From: Rhodopirellula sp. SM50
GTDB taxonomy: Bacteria; Planctomycetota; Planctomycetia; Pirellulales; Pirellulaceae
Assembly: GCF_002289565.1 (NCBI RefSeq)
Contig: NZ_NTFY01000087.1
Location: 1 to 60,187, forward strand
Direction: 5' to 3'
Length of the DNA: 60,187 nt
Positions 9,037 to 17,268 of the stretch are shown piece by piece. A program made the position numbers and the translations under genes. Numbering within the stretch: the first letter of the stretch is position 1; each line of letters opens with the position of its first letter. A model generated the notes under the pieces. The model worked only from the letters and a program-made list of their open reading frames with translations. It searched no databases and had not been told where the DNA came from.

Positions 9037-9588
9037 ATGAATTCCTTCACGATCGGTCCCGAAACAGAACGACTTGAGCATCGCGCATTCACCGTTGACG
9101 ACGCCTCTGAATTCTTTGCCCTCAACGGCAACCCGGATGTGATGCAGTGGACTGGCGAACCGATTCTCACTTCGCTTGAGGCGGCGAGAGACGCGATCGC
9201 TAACTATCCCGATTTCGACGAAGTGGGTTATGGTCGCTGGGCGTGTATCCTCAAGCAAACAGGGATGATCATTGGATTCTGCGGTTTGAAATACCTGCCC
9301 GAACTGGACGCGGTTGACGTTGGGTATCGCTTCCAACCCGAATACTGGGGATGCGGCTTCGCAACGGAGGCCTGCTCAGCGAGTCTGGCCTTCGGCTTCG
9401 AAACGCTTCTTCTTGACGAGATCGTCGGGTTTGTGCTTCCCAAGAATGTCCGCTCCATTCGTGTGCTTGAAAAGGTCGGCATGCAGCCGGACGGCGAATT
9501 GATGTACGATGGATTGCTGGCACTGCGGTTCGTCAAGCGTGTGCCAAGAATCTGCGAACCAGCGGATGCCCGTGAGCCGCCAAGTTAA
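9037..9588 (+). CDS. GNAT-family N-acetyltransferase (RimJ/RimL type)
   Basis: 183 residues, the usual size for the family. The N-terminus 'ETERLEHRAFTVDDASEFFALN' matches the first strand and helix of RimJ/RimL-like acetyltransferases. The acetyl-CoA pyrophosphate loop is seen as 'PEYWGCGFATEA' (about residues 106-117), and the C-terminal strand/helix as 'VLPKNVRSIRVLEKVGM'. The family transfers acetyl groups from acetyl-CoA to ribosomal proteins, antibiotics or small amines; the substrate here cannot be read from sequence. The gene stands alone between repeat-filled gaps of 340 and 886 bp, a setting that suggests an accessory gene. Confidence 0.9.
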   Translation: MNSFTIGPETERLEHRAFTVDDASEFFALNGNPDVMQWTGEPILTSLEAARDAIANYPDFDEVGYGRWACILKQTGMIIGFCGLKYLPELDAVDVGYRFQPEYWGCGFATEACSASLAFGFETLLLDEIVGFVLPKNVRSIRVLEKVGMQPDGELMYDGLLALRFVKRVPRICEPADAREPPS

Positions 9589-9825
9589 GTTGCTTGAAGT
9601 GGTGAGTCGTTCGCGGCGACGACGTGATCCGAACCGTTGAACTTAATCGAATTGCTTACCGCTTCTGCGGTTGATTTGCGGTCGCGGCGGGCTCAGGCCA
9701 GTGTGGGACTCCGGGCCGAAAGGCTGACGCCAGATTCTTGAATCGACTGGCCGTAGGTCGTCAGCGTTTTGGTGCGACAGTCGTCTTGATCTCTTGTGGC
9801 CCATCGTGTGATTCAACGGCGCATG

Positions 9826-9862
9826 ACTCCCTCGATGCTCGCGTCGTGTGGCTCGAGGGAGT
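9826..9862 (+). terminator. Possible hairpin terminator
   Basis: Arms actccctcga (9826-9835) and tcgagggagt (9853-9862) are perfectly complementary around a 17-nt loop and are followed by gcttctttt. The loop is large and the site lies 240 bp after the GNAT stop, so terminator function is uncertain. Confidence 0.3.
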
Positions 9863-9987
9863 GCTTCTTTTACTAAGAGACGAATCCGACCGAACGCACA
9901 ACGCGCCGACCCTTGGGAGTCGGGCGCCTTTGGATGTTTGAAGTGTACCCGTGAGAACAAAACGCGGCTTGCAACGCACGGGAAATA

Positions 9988-10046
9988 AGTGGGATAGGCT
10001 TCCAGCCTGTCGGTGCTGGAATGACAGGCTGGAAGCCTATCCCACT
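9988..10046. repeat. R1 palindromic repeat, full copy
   Basis: Arms agtgggataggcttccagcc and its complement around a short loop (cggtgctggaat). It belongs to the same family as the copies at 13502-13560 and 46272-46328. Confidence 0.9.
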
Positions 10047-10138
10047 CGCTGGGAGCCCATTGAGCTGGAGGCTGCGGTCGGTGGGGTGCCGGGATTCGCT
10101 GCGACCTCGTCCGGGGTCGAGGGGCGGATTGGGGGCTT

Positions 10139-10200
10139 GGCCCGGAGGTGGCGCTGCGCTGACCTCCGGCTACTCGCTGTGATCCCTCCGGGATGCCGGT
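10139..10200. repeat. R6 dispersed repeat (ccggaggtggcg type), copy 1
   Basis: The stem ccggaggt / acctccgg is followed by a conserved tail (ggctactcgctgtgatccct). A second copy with the same order of blocks is at 11935-11990. Confidence 0.75.
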
Positions 10201-10474
10201 GATGCCCGGGAGGGCAGGCACAGTGTCTGCCGGCGGTGTGAGCCGCCGGTTGAGAGTGCGCTCCGCTGCAGCAGCCCTGGAGGGGCGACACAGTCCATGC
10301 CGCGGCCTCGTCCCGGCGCGCACTGTGTCGGCCTTCCAGGCCTGCGCCGACGTTACACTGGAGTCCGGGCCCTGACGGGCCCGGCAACCACTCTGTCAGC
10401 CCGCCGGGCTTCGCACCCTCGGGATACTGGGCCTTACGCGAAACTGCCGCTCCTGATTTCCCGCTGAGTCAGAA

Positions 10475-10993
10475 TTGGACAACTATTCATTTTGGGTTGC
10501 GTTGCTTCGTGGCCGGTTTGACCCGCTCGTTTTTCGATGGGCCGTTTTCTTATTCGCGATCCAAGGTGCATTGCATTTCGCCCTTTTCAGCGCACAACCA
10601 CCTGGTTTTCCTCACATTCCCAATGACTTGTTACTGATTGCAACGTTCGGCTCTCTCTTTGGCGTCCCGTTTGTTTACTTCTTGCCAACGGCTAGGGCCG
10701 ACGGCATGGCAAAACACTGGAGAGTTCCCAAACGCACACTTATACTGTCGCGACCGCTAGCCCGCTTTATTTGCTCAGGAGTTGTGGGGATTGCAATTGG
10801 CGGCGCTACTGTTGCCCCGTTCGTCGAACTGACATTGTTGCCGATCATCATTGCCCACATTCTCATGGCAGTCGCTGTGATCACAGCGATGCGACGGCGG
10901 TTCGCGTGTCACCCATGTACAGAATGGACGATGCCACCTCCTGGGTACCAGCTCTACATGCCGCTCATACGTGGCACAAGGCCGGACGTGTAA
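10475..10993 (+). CDS. Small polytopic membrane protein, unknown function
   Basis: 172 residues starting at TTG. Four hydrophobic segments are visible, at about residues 22-42, 50-72, 100-120 and 122-142 (AVFLFAIQGALHFALF, LLLIATFGSLFGVPFVYFL, SGVVGIAIGGATVAPFV, PIIIAHILMAVAVIT), followed by a short Cys-containing tail. No family is recognised. Codon use appears less GC-rich than in neighbouring genes, and the gene lies among dispersed repeats, both consistent with an accessory gene. The TTG start has only a weak ribosome binding site, so the N-terminus is uncertain. Confidence 0.55.
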   Translation: MDNYSFWVALLRGRFDPLVFRWAVFLFAIQGALHFALFSAQPPGFPHIPNDLLLIATFGSLFGVPFVYFLPTARADGMAKHWRVPKRTLILSRPLARFICSGVVGIAIGGATVAPFVELTLLPIIIAHILMAVAVITAMRRRFACHPCTEWTMPPPGYQLYMPLIRGTRPDV

Positions 10994-11114
10994 CCTACGG
11001 ATTCACACGGAGCGACGAAGTCGGCGTCAGCCGATAACACAATATCGTTCGCCGCGGCCCGATCAACGGTGGTCGTTCGCCCGAGGTAAACTCGTTCACA
11101 ACCGGAGTCTCACT

Positions 11115-11912
11115 TTGAACCGCAGCTACCTTCGTTTCTCGATTGCTTTCATGCTGTTCGCTTGCCTTTGCGTCGCGGGTTATCTTGCCGGCAACCGTGT
11201 CGGATTTCGAGAAGGATACGCGTCTGGTCAGGCGAAACGCAAGTCAGAGGAGCCTTATCCAAAGTTTTACGAAGTTGGTGATTTCCTCCGGTCCACCGGC
11301 AAGGATGACGAAGCCACCGCAGACCAACTGGACTACGGTTCGTTGCTGGCAGCCATTGAAACATCAGTGTTCCCCGAAGAATGGGAATCCCTGGGCGGCG
11401 AATGCTGCATCGGCGTGTTTCCACAAGTGGAAGCGATCTACGTCAATGCGACTTCTGGTGTTCAAGACGGTGTGGCGAACTTCCTGGCGGATCTTTCCTC
11501 TGTAAAGCTTGCGGTTGTCGAAGCGCAAGCCGAACGGCAAGACATGCGACGACGACGAGAGGAGTGGCTCAAAAGTATTTTGAAACCGGTATCCGAGAAG
11601 CTCGGGGAAGAATTGTCACTGATCAGCCATGACTTTGATCTTCTCGGTATCTGGGACGTTCAACGCAAGAGTTCAGACGGAAGGATTGAATCCGCACAAT
11701 GGGACTTCATTGATGCGGACACTGTCCAAGTCCCCAGACCGGATGATGCGAGCAAATCGATGCCGCAGTGGTACCTGGTTGCTGCCGGGTCGGTTGTGGT
11801 TTCAGGTAAGCCGTACGTCGCAGCTGAAACGGAAGGGGATTCGCTGGTGCTGATACCGAGCAATGAGCCACTTAACTTTATGGTTGCGACTCGAGAGAAC
11901 GGCGAGCCATGA
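11115..11912 (+). CDS. Membrane-anchored or secreted protein with a planctomycete-type short domain
   Basis: About 265 residues from a TTG at 11115, which has GGAG seven bases upstream (11104-11107); the next ATG is at 11151. One hydrophobic segment (FMLFACLCVAGYLAG) forms a signal anchor. Residues of the form 'YEVGDFL...LLAAIETSVFPEEWESLGGE...IYVNATSGVQDGV..FLADL' match a short module that, from memory, recurs in otherwise unrelated planctomycete secreted or secretin-linked proteins. This is followed by a coiled segment (about 135-170) and a C-terminal beta region. Function unknown. It is on the same strand as the membrane protein upstream, 121 bp away. Confidence 0.6.
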   Translation: MNRSYLRFSIAFMLFACLCVAGYLAGNRVGFREGYASGQAKRKSEEPYPKFYEVGDFLRSTGKDDEATADQLDYGSLLAAIETSVFPEEWESLGGECCIGVFPQVEAIYVNATSGVQDGVANFLADLSSVKLAVVEAQAERQDMRRRREEWLKSILKPVSEKLGEELSLISHDFDLLGIWDVQRKSSDGRIESAQWDFIDADTVQVPRPDDASKSMPQWYLVAAGSVVVSGKPYVAAETEGDSLVLIPSNEPLNFMVATRENGEP

Positions 11913-11934
11913 CATGAACCGAAGTGGCGTTGTC

Positions 11935-11990
11935 CGGAGGTGGCGTTGCGCTGACCTCCGGCTATTTGCTGTGATCTCTCCGGGATTTCA
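11935..11990. repeat. R6 dispersed repeat, copy 2
   Basis: The same block order as 10139-10200: tccggaggtggcg, ctgacctccggct, gctgtgatctctccggg. It starts about 22 bp after the stop of the gene ending at 11912. Confidence 0.75.
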
Positions 11991-11999
11991 ATTGCCTAG

Positions 12000-12116
12000 G
12001 TGACGGATTTGATCGTAGAGGAAGTCGCCAAGACTTTTGCAGCGTGGGCCCTCTCTGGCGTTTGCTTGCTGCGCAAACGCCGTCTCTCCCAGAGGGAGAG
12101 AATCTAAAGGGTTGCA
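12000..12116. repeat. R5 117-bp dispersed repeat, copy 1
   Basis: About 90 % identical to 23005-23121 by eye. It contains a hairpin (gcgtttgc / gcaaacgc) nested in a second one (ccctctctgg / ccagaggga). Confidence 0.85.
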
Positions 12117-12497
12117 AAATCCTGCAGCAAAAGAATCGACGTCCCCCGGGATATCGTGGACGCTTGATGCGTCAACGTTGTTTCCTGGTGAACGCGGTTA
12201 AGCTGACGCCATCCAACTCGAGTTCGCCTGGGACGGAGACGCTGGCACTCTCCGCCAGGAGCCTTGGGGACGGATTCTGCCAATTCGCAGGCTCGTTACC
12301 TTGGATTGGTTATCATGACGTCAGACGGCAGTATCGTCGGTGAATCGACCGCTGCGGGTAACGGACGCGGGGATCAGACAACGGTCTCTGGCGAGTCGGG
12401 TTGGCTTTGAGTATTGGTCGCTCGCGGTGATGGCGATGGCGATTGTGGTTTTGCTGGGCAGTTTTGCAGGGGGGGAATCGGCACTTTGAGGTCACTG

Positions 12498-13406
12498 ATG
12501 CGACGAAGACGAATGATCCGCCGGGCGATGATTGCCGCGTCATGTTTGCTGGTGACGGGCTTGATCGCGTCTTGGTTTGTCGCCGGCGCACTCGTCGCGC
12601 CGAGCCCTCGTCTCATCGGCGATCCGCCACGCGAATTGAACGCGACCGCGTTCGTTGTGAAAAGCGGTTCGGGGTCGTTGATCTCGGGTTGGCATACACG
12701 GCCGGATGCCGGAAACGGTGTGATCGTGTTGCTGCACGGCATCCATGGTTCGCGACTGTCGATGTTGCAGCGCGCGCGAATGCTGCATGATGCCGGGTAT
12801 GCGACGGTGATGATCGATTTCCAGGCACACGGCGAGAGTCCTGGAGACGCCATCACCGTTGGATACCTCGAACAACACGACGTTCGTGCCGCGGTGGAAT
12901 TCGCACGGCGCGAACACCCGAATGAACCGATCGGCGTGATCGGTGTCTCGCTTGGTGGGGCGGCGGCTCTACTCGCGTCGCCGTTGAAGATCGACGCGCT
13001 CGTGCTCGAATCCGTTTACCCGAACATTCGCGACGCCATCCACAATCGCGTCGCCGCCAAGCTTGGACCGCTTTCGTCGATTCCCGCGTCGATGCTGCTG
13101 CTGCAATTTCGACCGCGTTTAGGGTTTTCGCCGCAGGAGCTTCGGCCGATCGACCATCTCCCCGACGTCGGATGCCCGGTCTGCGTCGCGTCGGGATCCG
13201 GTGACCTGCACACGACCGCGTCAGAAACACAAGCGATGTTTTCCGCCGCAACAAAACCCAAACGGCTTTGGTTGGTGGATGGTGCCGAACACGTGGATTT
13301 GTTCGGTGAAGCTCCCATTGAATACCGAGAACGGATCCTCGGTTTCTTCGACGAGTACCTGCGCGGTGATCGCGAGACGATGTCCAACCCTGGGGTGTCT
13401 TGGTAA
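12498..13406 (+). CDS. Alpha/beta hydrolase (S9/BAAT-like), membrane-anchored or exported
   Basis: 302 residues. A basic N-terminus and hydrophobic segment (AASCLLVTGLIASWFVAGALV) predict an exported or anchored enzyme. The hydrolase fold shows the oxyanion region 'VIVLLHGIHGS', the nucleophile elbow GVSLGG with Ser151, a probable acid Asp236 (GSGDLHT) and His265 (GAEHVD). The family includes carboxylesterases, lipases and peptidases, and the substrate cannot be read. The ATG at 12498 is preferred over the longer frame from 12414, which would add a low-complexity stretch before the signal. It is convergent with the porin-like gene at 13578, and an R1 palindrome lies between the two stops. Confidence 0.85.
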   Translation: MRRRRMIRRAMIAASCLLVTGLIASWFVAGALVAPSPRLIGDPPRELNATAFVVKSGSGSLISGWHTRPDAGNGVIVLLHGIHGSRLSMLQRARMLHDAGYATVMIDFQAHGESPGDAITVGYLEQHDVRAAVEFARREHPNEPIGVIGVSLGGAAALLASPLKIDALVLESVYPNIRDAIHNRVAAKLGPLSSIPASMLLLQFRPRLGFSPQELRPIDHLPDVGCPVCVASGSGDLHTTASETQAMFSAATKPKRLWLVDGAEHVDLFGEAPIEYRERILGFFDEYLRGDRETMSNPGVSW

Positions 13407-13416
13407 CGACGAGGAA

Positions 13417-13440
13417 CCGGAGGGCTCGCGCCCGACCGCG
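13417..13440. repeat. R2 'ggagggctcgcgccc' repeat, single unit
   Basis: Short repeat ccggagggctcgcgcccgac, immediately 3' of the hydrolase gene. The same family occurs at 14954, 17516, 17657, 22884, 25290, 58412 and 60154. Confidence 0.75.
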
Positions 13441-13501
13441 AACAAGCACGACCCGGTTGGCGACTTAGCAATGAGCGGAGTAGAAGTGTCTCTTCTCTTG
13501 A

Positions 13502-13560
13502 AGTGGGATAGGCTTCCAGCCTGTCATTTCAGCATCGACAGGCTGGAAGCCTATCCCACT
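13502..13560. repeat. R1 palindromic repeat, full copy between convergent genes
   Basis: Arms agtgggataggcttccagcc and its complement, with loop around atttcagcatc, followed by tattttt. It lies between the stop at 13406 (plus) and the stop at 13578 (minus), so it could terminate transcription in both directions. Confidence 0.9.
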
Positions 13561-13577
13561 TATTTTTCGTGCGTTGC

Positions 13578-14693
13578 TCAGTATCGAACAATCAACTCGG
13601 TTTGCAGCCGGCCTTCGATGACGTCTTTGAATTCGGTCAACGGGAATTCGTACGCGATGCCCCATTCCGTCTTGGCGTTGGGCTTGAATTTCAAGCCGAC
13701 GTTTTGCGTGACCAAATCGTTGCCGGTCACGTCGCTGGTGGACAAGTTGAACAGGTCTTGTCCGGCAACACCCAGCGCCGCACCACCCTTGGCACTGTCG
13801 ATCCAGTGCCACCAAGCGATTTCGGTCACGAAGTAGGTTGTCTCGGTCAGTTTGAGGTCGAAGTGGTTGGACCAGTGAATTGATTCCGATTGCAGGAACC
13901 CGTCGCTGGGAACACGCCAGCCGAAGGCCGACATCAGGTGGGCCTTGCCGCACATCAGCCGTTGACCACCGGTGGCGAACAGATGGAATTCCCCGTCAGC
14001 AATGTCTTGCAAGGCGTCACGACTGCCTGGCAAGTCATAGGTGCCCCCGATCGAAGCGATCGTGCCGCTTTGTGTGTCTCGGAGAATGTTGTATTTCAGC
14101 CCGGCCGTGACCGATGCCCAGCCGTCATCCAACAGCCCATCCAACGCTCCGTTGGTGTTGTCCCAAATGTAGCCGTCTTTGACTCCGATCAGGCTGAGCC
14201 GTTCGGTCAGCGCGATGCGGAATTGCATGGCCAGCAATTGAATCGATCCGCCGGCGGGAATGTTGTTGCCGATCCGTTCGGGAACCCAGTGATTGACAAA
14301 AATCGGGCGGAGTTCGGTGAGGGTGCGTGGGTCCTCGAAGTGAACGAAGTTGATCATCGGGCTGACGAAGTCGTCGAAGCAACGATCGCTAGGTTTGATC
14401 AGGCCGCCCAGCAAGCCTGCGTCGCAGCAGCTGGAGACACAGCTGACGCATCCGTCGCAACCGAGGCCACTGCAGTCGACCGCGTCGCAACACAGCGGGT
14501 CGCCGCAAGCACTGTCACAGGAGGCCGCGTCGCAGGAGCCCATGACACATCCGGCGTCACAGGCGGATCGGTTGAACAATCCAAGGCCGCCGGCATCAGC
14601 GACCGAGGCCGAGCCGGCAGTGGCGGCCGCCAGCCCCAGTAGGAGTGCAACGAAGTTGGGCCGAATGAATTTGGGGGTGAGTGATTGAATCAT
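13578..14693 (-). CDS. Outer-membrane porin-like protein with cysteine-rich N-terminal segment
   Basis: 371 residues. A signal peptide (ALLLGLAAATAGSASVADA) is followed by a cysteine-rich stretch at residues 45-90 with 13 Cys, often as CDA.C or CC. The rest (about 95-371) shows alternating beta strands with aromatic ends, 'GIAYEFPLTEFKDVI' near the end and a terminal aromatic 'ELIVRY', as expected of an outer-membrane beta-barrel whose last strand ends in an aromatic residue. From memory, similar proteins are frequent in Rhodopirellula-type genomes and carry no assigned function. Ligand, pore specificity and the role of the Cys region (metal binding, disulfides or crosslinking) are unknown. 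The ATG at 14693 directly precedes the signal; the frame is open to 14750. Confidence 0.75.
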   Translation of the reverse strand: MIQSLTPKFIRPNFVALLLGLAAATAGSASVADAGGLGLFNRSACDAGCVMGSCDAASCDSACGDPLCCDAVDCSGLGCDGCVSCVSSCCDAGLLGGLIKPSDRCFDDFVSPMINFVHFEDPRTLTELRPIFVNHWVPERIGNNIPAGGSIQLLAMQFRIALTERLSLIGVKDGYIWDNTNGALDGLLDDGWASVTAGLKYNILRDTQSGTIASIGGTYDLPGSRDALQDIADGEFHLFATGGQRLMCGKAHLMSAFGWRVPSDGFLQSESIHWSNHFDLKLTETTYFVTEIAWWHWIDSAKGGAALGVAGQDLFNLSTSDVTGNDLVTQNVGLKFKPNAKTEWGIAYEFPLTEFKDVIEGRLQTELIVRY

Positions 14694-15081
14694 GGGTTCG
14701 CATCCGTGAGAAAAATTCCGTCGATTGTCTTTTCTCTTCGGAAAACGCACACCCGTTCAGGCGACAGCAAAAACTGCAGGGCTCATCGGGTACCCAAACG
14801 TTACAGTGTGATGTTGCCAGCCCGAAAACCCCTGTGATCGGCAATGCAATCCGAGGCCAGATCAAGACAAGCTGTGACGAAGCGGCACGTTTTAGGCTCA
14901 GGAACAAGTTCCCAACTCCATCTGCTTGGGCGCCAAGCTGGGTGTCTTTTAGTAGCGGTAGGGCGCGAGCCCTCCGGTATTTCAAGCTTGAACCGGACGG
15001 CTCGCGCCGTTCCGCAAACTCTTTCAGTGGCAAAATAGATGGCGTTGCACGTGAGCCGTCGGCTCTCCCGTGCTGGTTTGC
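14694..15081. other. Intergenic region with R2 repeat
   Basis: 388 bp between two minus-strand genes. It contains a paired R2 repeat (14954-15015) and the promoter side of the porin-like gene. The piece ggaacaagttcccaactcc near 14902 resembles the ttgttcc...gggaacaag piece at 22971-22997. No gene is seen. Confidence 0.55.
14954..15015. repeat. R2 repeat, head-to-head pair
   Basis: agcggtagggcgcgagccct is followed after about 20 bp by ccggacggctcgcgccgttc, giving an inverted arrangement that could fold as a hairpin. Confidence 0.8.
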
Positions 15082-15750
15082 CTACAGCTCCCGGATTCGG
15101 ATGTTGCGCCAGGATACTTGGTAGGGGCCGCTCCCTTTCTTGATCGAGTGGACTTGCAGACCGATCAGACCTTCCGCGTCACGGTCGTCGGTGAAGTCGG
15201 CGACGGGAACCCCGTTGACGAAGCTTTGAATCCGATTGCCTTTGGCGACGATGCGAAATTGATTCCACTGACCGGGCTTGTAAACGGCCTGTTTTTCTTC
15301 CGCGTTGACGGATTCGTCCAGCCATTTCGTCCGGCGGCCTTCGTCCCAGAAATTCCCGGAGCATCCGTTGGCCCCATTTGTTTTCCCGGTGATCTCGCAC
15401 TGGTAGCCGTACATCTCGCCTTGTTCGCGGATTCGATCGGGTTTCGATTCTTGGGGCGTTGGTTTGGGGTAAAGGTGGCTGCGAATTTGTACCCCCGAGT
15501 TCAGTTCGCGATCGCATTTGACCTCGAACATCAACTCGAAATCAGCATACGGTCCCTTGGTCAAGAAAGTGTTCTTGCCCGGCCCGGTTTTGCCGGTGAT
15601 CACGCCGTCGTTCAAGTGATAGCTTGCCTCTCCGCCGACCTTCGTCCAGTCATCCAGGGAATCGGTCCCGATCAAGGACACCCAATCGCCGGCCGAGAGG
15701 GAGCAGGCGGAGATCATCAAGAGAACGAACGTCGTGGATCGCAGAAACAT
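15082..15750 (-). CDS. DUF1080 / 3-keto-disaccharide hydrolase-domain protein, secreted
   Basis: 222 residues. A signal peptide (STTFVLLMISACSLSAGDW) is followed by one DUF1080 beta-sandwich. Family marks include 'WVSLIGTDSLDDWTKVGG' at the start, 'YHLNDGVITGKTG', 'FELMFEVKCDRELNSGVQIRS', 'GQWNQFRIVAKGNRIQSFVNG' and the terminal 'GLIGLQVHS...VSWRNIRIREL'. Members of this family in planctomycetes are numerous and have been linked to hydrolysis of 3-keto-glycosides and sugar binding. It lies 60 bp upstream, in genomic order, of the minus-strand SDR gene's stop; whether the two are transcribed together cannot be decided. Confidence 0.9.
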   Translation of the reverse strand: MFLRSTTFVLLMISACSLSAGDWVSLIGTDSLDDWTKVGGEASYHLNDGVITGKTGPGKNTFLTKGPYADFELMFEVKCDRELNSGVQIRSHLYPKPTPQESKPDRIREQGEMYGYQCEITGKTNGANGCSGNFWDEGRRTKWLDESVNAEEKQAVYKPGQWNQFRIVAKGNRIQSFVNGVPVADFTDDRDAEGLIGLQVHSIKKGSGPYQVSWRNIRIREL

Positions 15751-15810
15751 TGTGGCGGCCTCGCGGGCGTGGGGGGAAATCGGACGATGGACAGCGATGG
15801 AACTCCACCA

Positions 15811-17268
15811 TCATACCGATTTCGATTCGGCGTCGCGTTTGATCCCCCGCAGCATGACGGGAAAGACGAGTCCGTGCAGCGGTAGAACGCTGTACCAATA
15901 GGCCAGCCCAAGTAATCCGCTGGGGCGAAATCTCGCGGTCATGGTGACGTTGGTGGAATCGTGATCGGCCGGGGCGAGTTGGAAATCGAGTTCGGCGTCG
16001 CCGGGCAGTTTCATTTCGGCGGTCAATCGCAATCGTTCGTTGGGTTGGTGGGTCGTGACCCGCCAAAAATCAACCGCTTCGCCGAAATGAAGGTCGTCCG
16101 GGTGGCGACGTCCGCGCCGCAGTCCCGGACCGCCGACCAGTTGATCCATCCAGCCACGCACGTGCCAAAGCCAACCGGCTCCCCAGTATCCGTGGCCGCC
16201 ACCAATCTTTTCAATCACTTGATAGGTGTGTTCCGGAGAGGCGTTGACGGTGATCGAACGCTCGTCGATCTTGGTGGTTCCGCCTGCCCAATCGGGATCA
16301 CCCGGCATCACGCCGGCGGTCGACCAGCGGGTTTCGATGTCGTGGCTTTCAATCTTGCCCAGCGCCGCGTCGAGCGCTTGTTGCACGTTAAATCGCGTGC
16401 CGGGCATCAGATTCGTCGCCCAATCGTTGCGGCACACCGTGCGATTGCGAAGCCCTTCGGCAAGTGGTCGTCCGATCGCGCTGCCGACGGGAGTGACCAA
16501 CGAAATCCACAGCGAACTGAGACGCGGCGTCAACACGGGCACCGGAACAATGATGCGTCGCGGCAAGCCGAGCCCCTTGGCCATCGCTTGCATCAGTTCG
16601 CGATATGTCATCACGTCCGATCCGCCGATGTCGATCGTCCGCCCGCGGGTTTCCGGGACGCTGATACACTCCACCGCGTACCGCAACACATCACGAATCG
16701 CGATCGGCTGAGTTTCCGTGTTCACCCATTTCGGCGTCACCATAATCGGCAGCCGTTCAACCAGGTACCGCAGGATTTCGAACGACGCCGAACCGGACCC
16801 GATGATCATCGCGGCGCGCAGCACCGTGACCGGAACGGTGCTGGTTTGCAAAATCTCGGCCACTTCGCGACGGCTTCTCAGGTGGCGACTGAGATCGGGA
16901 CCGAGTTCACCGAGGCCACCGAGGTAGACGATCTGACGACACGGCGATTGATCGATTGCGGCGACGAAGTTGTCAGCCAACTCGCGATCGCGCTGTGCGT
17001 ACTTGTCGCTGGCGGCGATCATGGAATGCACCAGGTAATACGCCACGTCGATGTCGACGACCGCCGAGTCAATCGCTGCGCGGTCTTGTAAATCGCCCTC
17101 GAGTACCTGTAATCGCGGATTCTCGCGCCAGCCGAATTTGCTCAACTTCTCTTTATTGCGGACCAGGCAACGCACGGTGTGCCCTTGGTCCAACAGCAAT
17201 CGAACCAAACGGCCGCCGACGTAGCCCGTCGCGCCACACACAAGAATCGTCAACGGTGGCATATCCAT
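15811..17268 (-). CDS. NAD(P)-binding SDR-like protein with C-terminal DUF2867 domain
   Basis: 485 residues from the ATG at 17268 (a second ATG at 17262 is equally possible). The Rossmann start 'LTILVCGATGYVGGRLVRLLL' has the GxxGxxG dinucleotide motif, followed by an atypical SDR core ('CLVRNKEKL', 'DVAYYLVHSM', 'QIVYLGGLGELG'). From about residue 320 the protein continues as a DUF2867 domain ('GGGHGYWGAGWLWHVRGWMD', 'DFWRVTTHQPNERLRLTAEM') and ends with a short hydrophobic segment (LAYWYSVLPLHGLVFPVML). Proteins with this two-domain architecture are common in bacteria and of unknown substrate. Earlier frame up to 17547 translates an R2 repeat and is excluded. Confidence 0.85.
   Translation of the reverse strand: MDMPPLTILVCGATGYVGGRLVRLLLDQGHTVRCLVRNKEKLSKFGWRENPRLQVLEGDLQDRAAIDSAVVDIDVAYYLVHSMIAASDKYAQRDRELADNFVAAIDQSPCRQIVYLGGLGELGPDLSRHLRSRREVAEILQTSTVPVTVLRAAMIIGSGSASFEILRYLVERLPIMVTPKWVNTETQPIAIRDVLRYAVECISVPETRGRTIDIGGSDVMTYRELMQAMAKGLGLPRRIIVPVPVLTPRLSSLWISLVTPVGSAIGRPLAEGLRNRTVCRNDWATNLMPGTRFNVQQALDAALGKIESHDIETRWSTAGVMPGDPDWAGGTTKIDERSITVNASPEHTYQVIEKIGGGHGYWGAGWLWHVRGWMDQLVGGPGLRRGRRHPDDLHFGEAVDFWRVTTHQPNERLRLTAEMKLPGDAELDFQLAPADHDSTNVTMTARFRPSGLLGLAYWYSVLPLHGLVFPVMLRGIKRDAESKSV

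Larger units (their letters stand above)
9589..10474. other. Long non-coding stretch with several palindromes
   Basis: 886 bp with no convincing gene. It contains a possible hairpin (9826-9862), a full R1 palindrome (9988-10046) and a GC-rich block (about 10075-10430) of short inverted repeats, including ccggaggt/acctccgg (10142-10168), that resemble dispersed repeats seen elsewhere in the window. The open frames here, such as 9643-10323 minus and 10037-10387 minus, have low-complexity Arg/Ser/Pro translations and are rejected. Confidence 0.6.
11913..12497. other. Intergenic region with dispersed repeats
   Basis: 585 bp. It contains R6 copy 2 (11935-11990), R5 copy 1 (12000-12116) and about 380 bp in which I see only partial repeat pieces, such as ctccgccaggagccttggg near 12260, and the leader of the hydrolase gene. 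Confidence 0.55.

Noticed and set aside
8697..10474. Integron cassette around the GNAT gene
   Set aside because: GNAT genes are common in cassettes, so attC-like ends were sought; no convincing RYYYAAC...GTTRRRY pair with a cruciform was found on either side, and there is no integrase.
15961..17091. 376-residue plus-strand ORF
   Set aside because: Lies wholly antisense to the SDR/DUF2867 gene, whose family motifs are clear.
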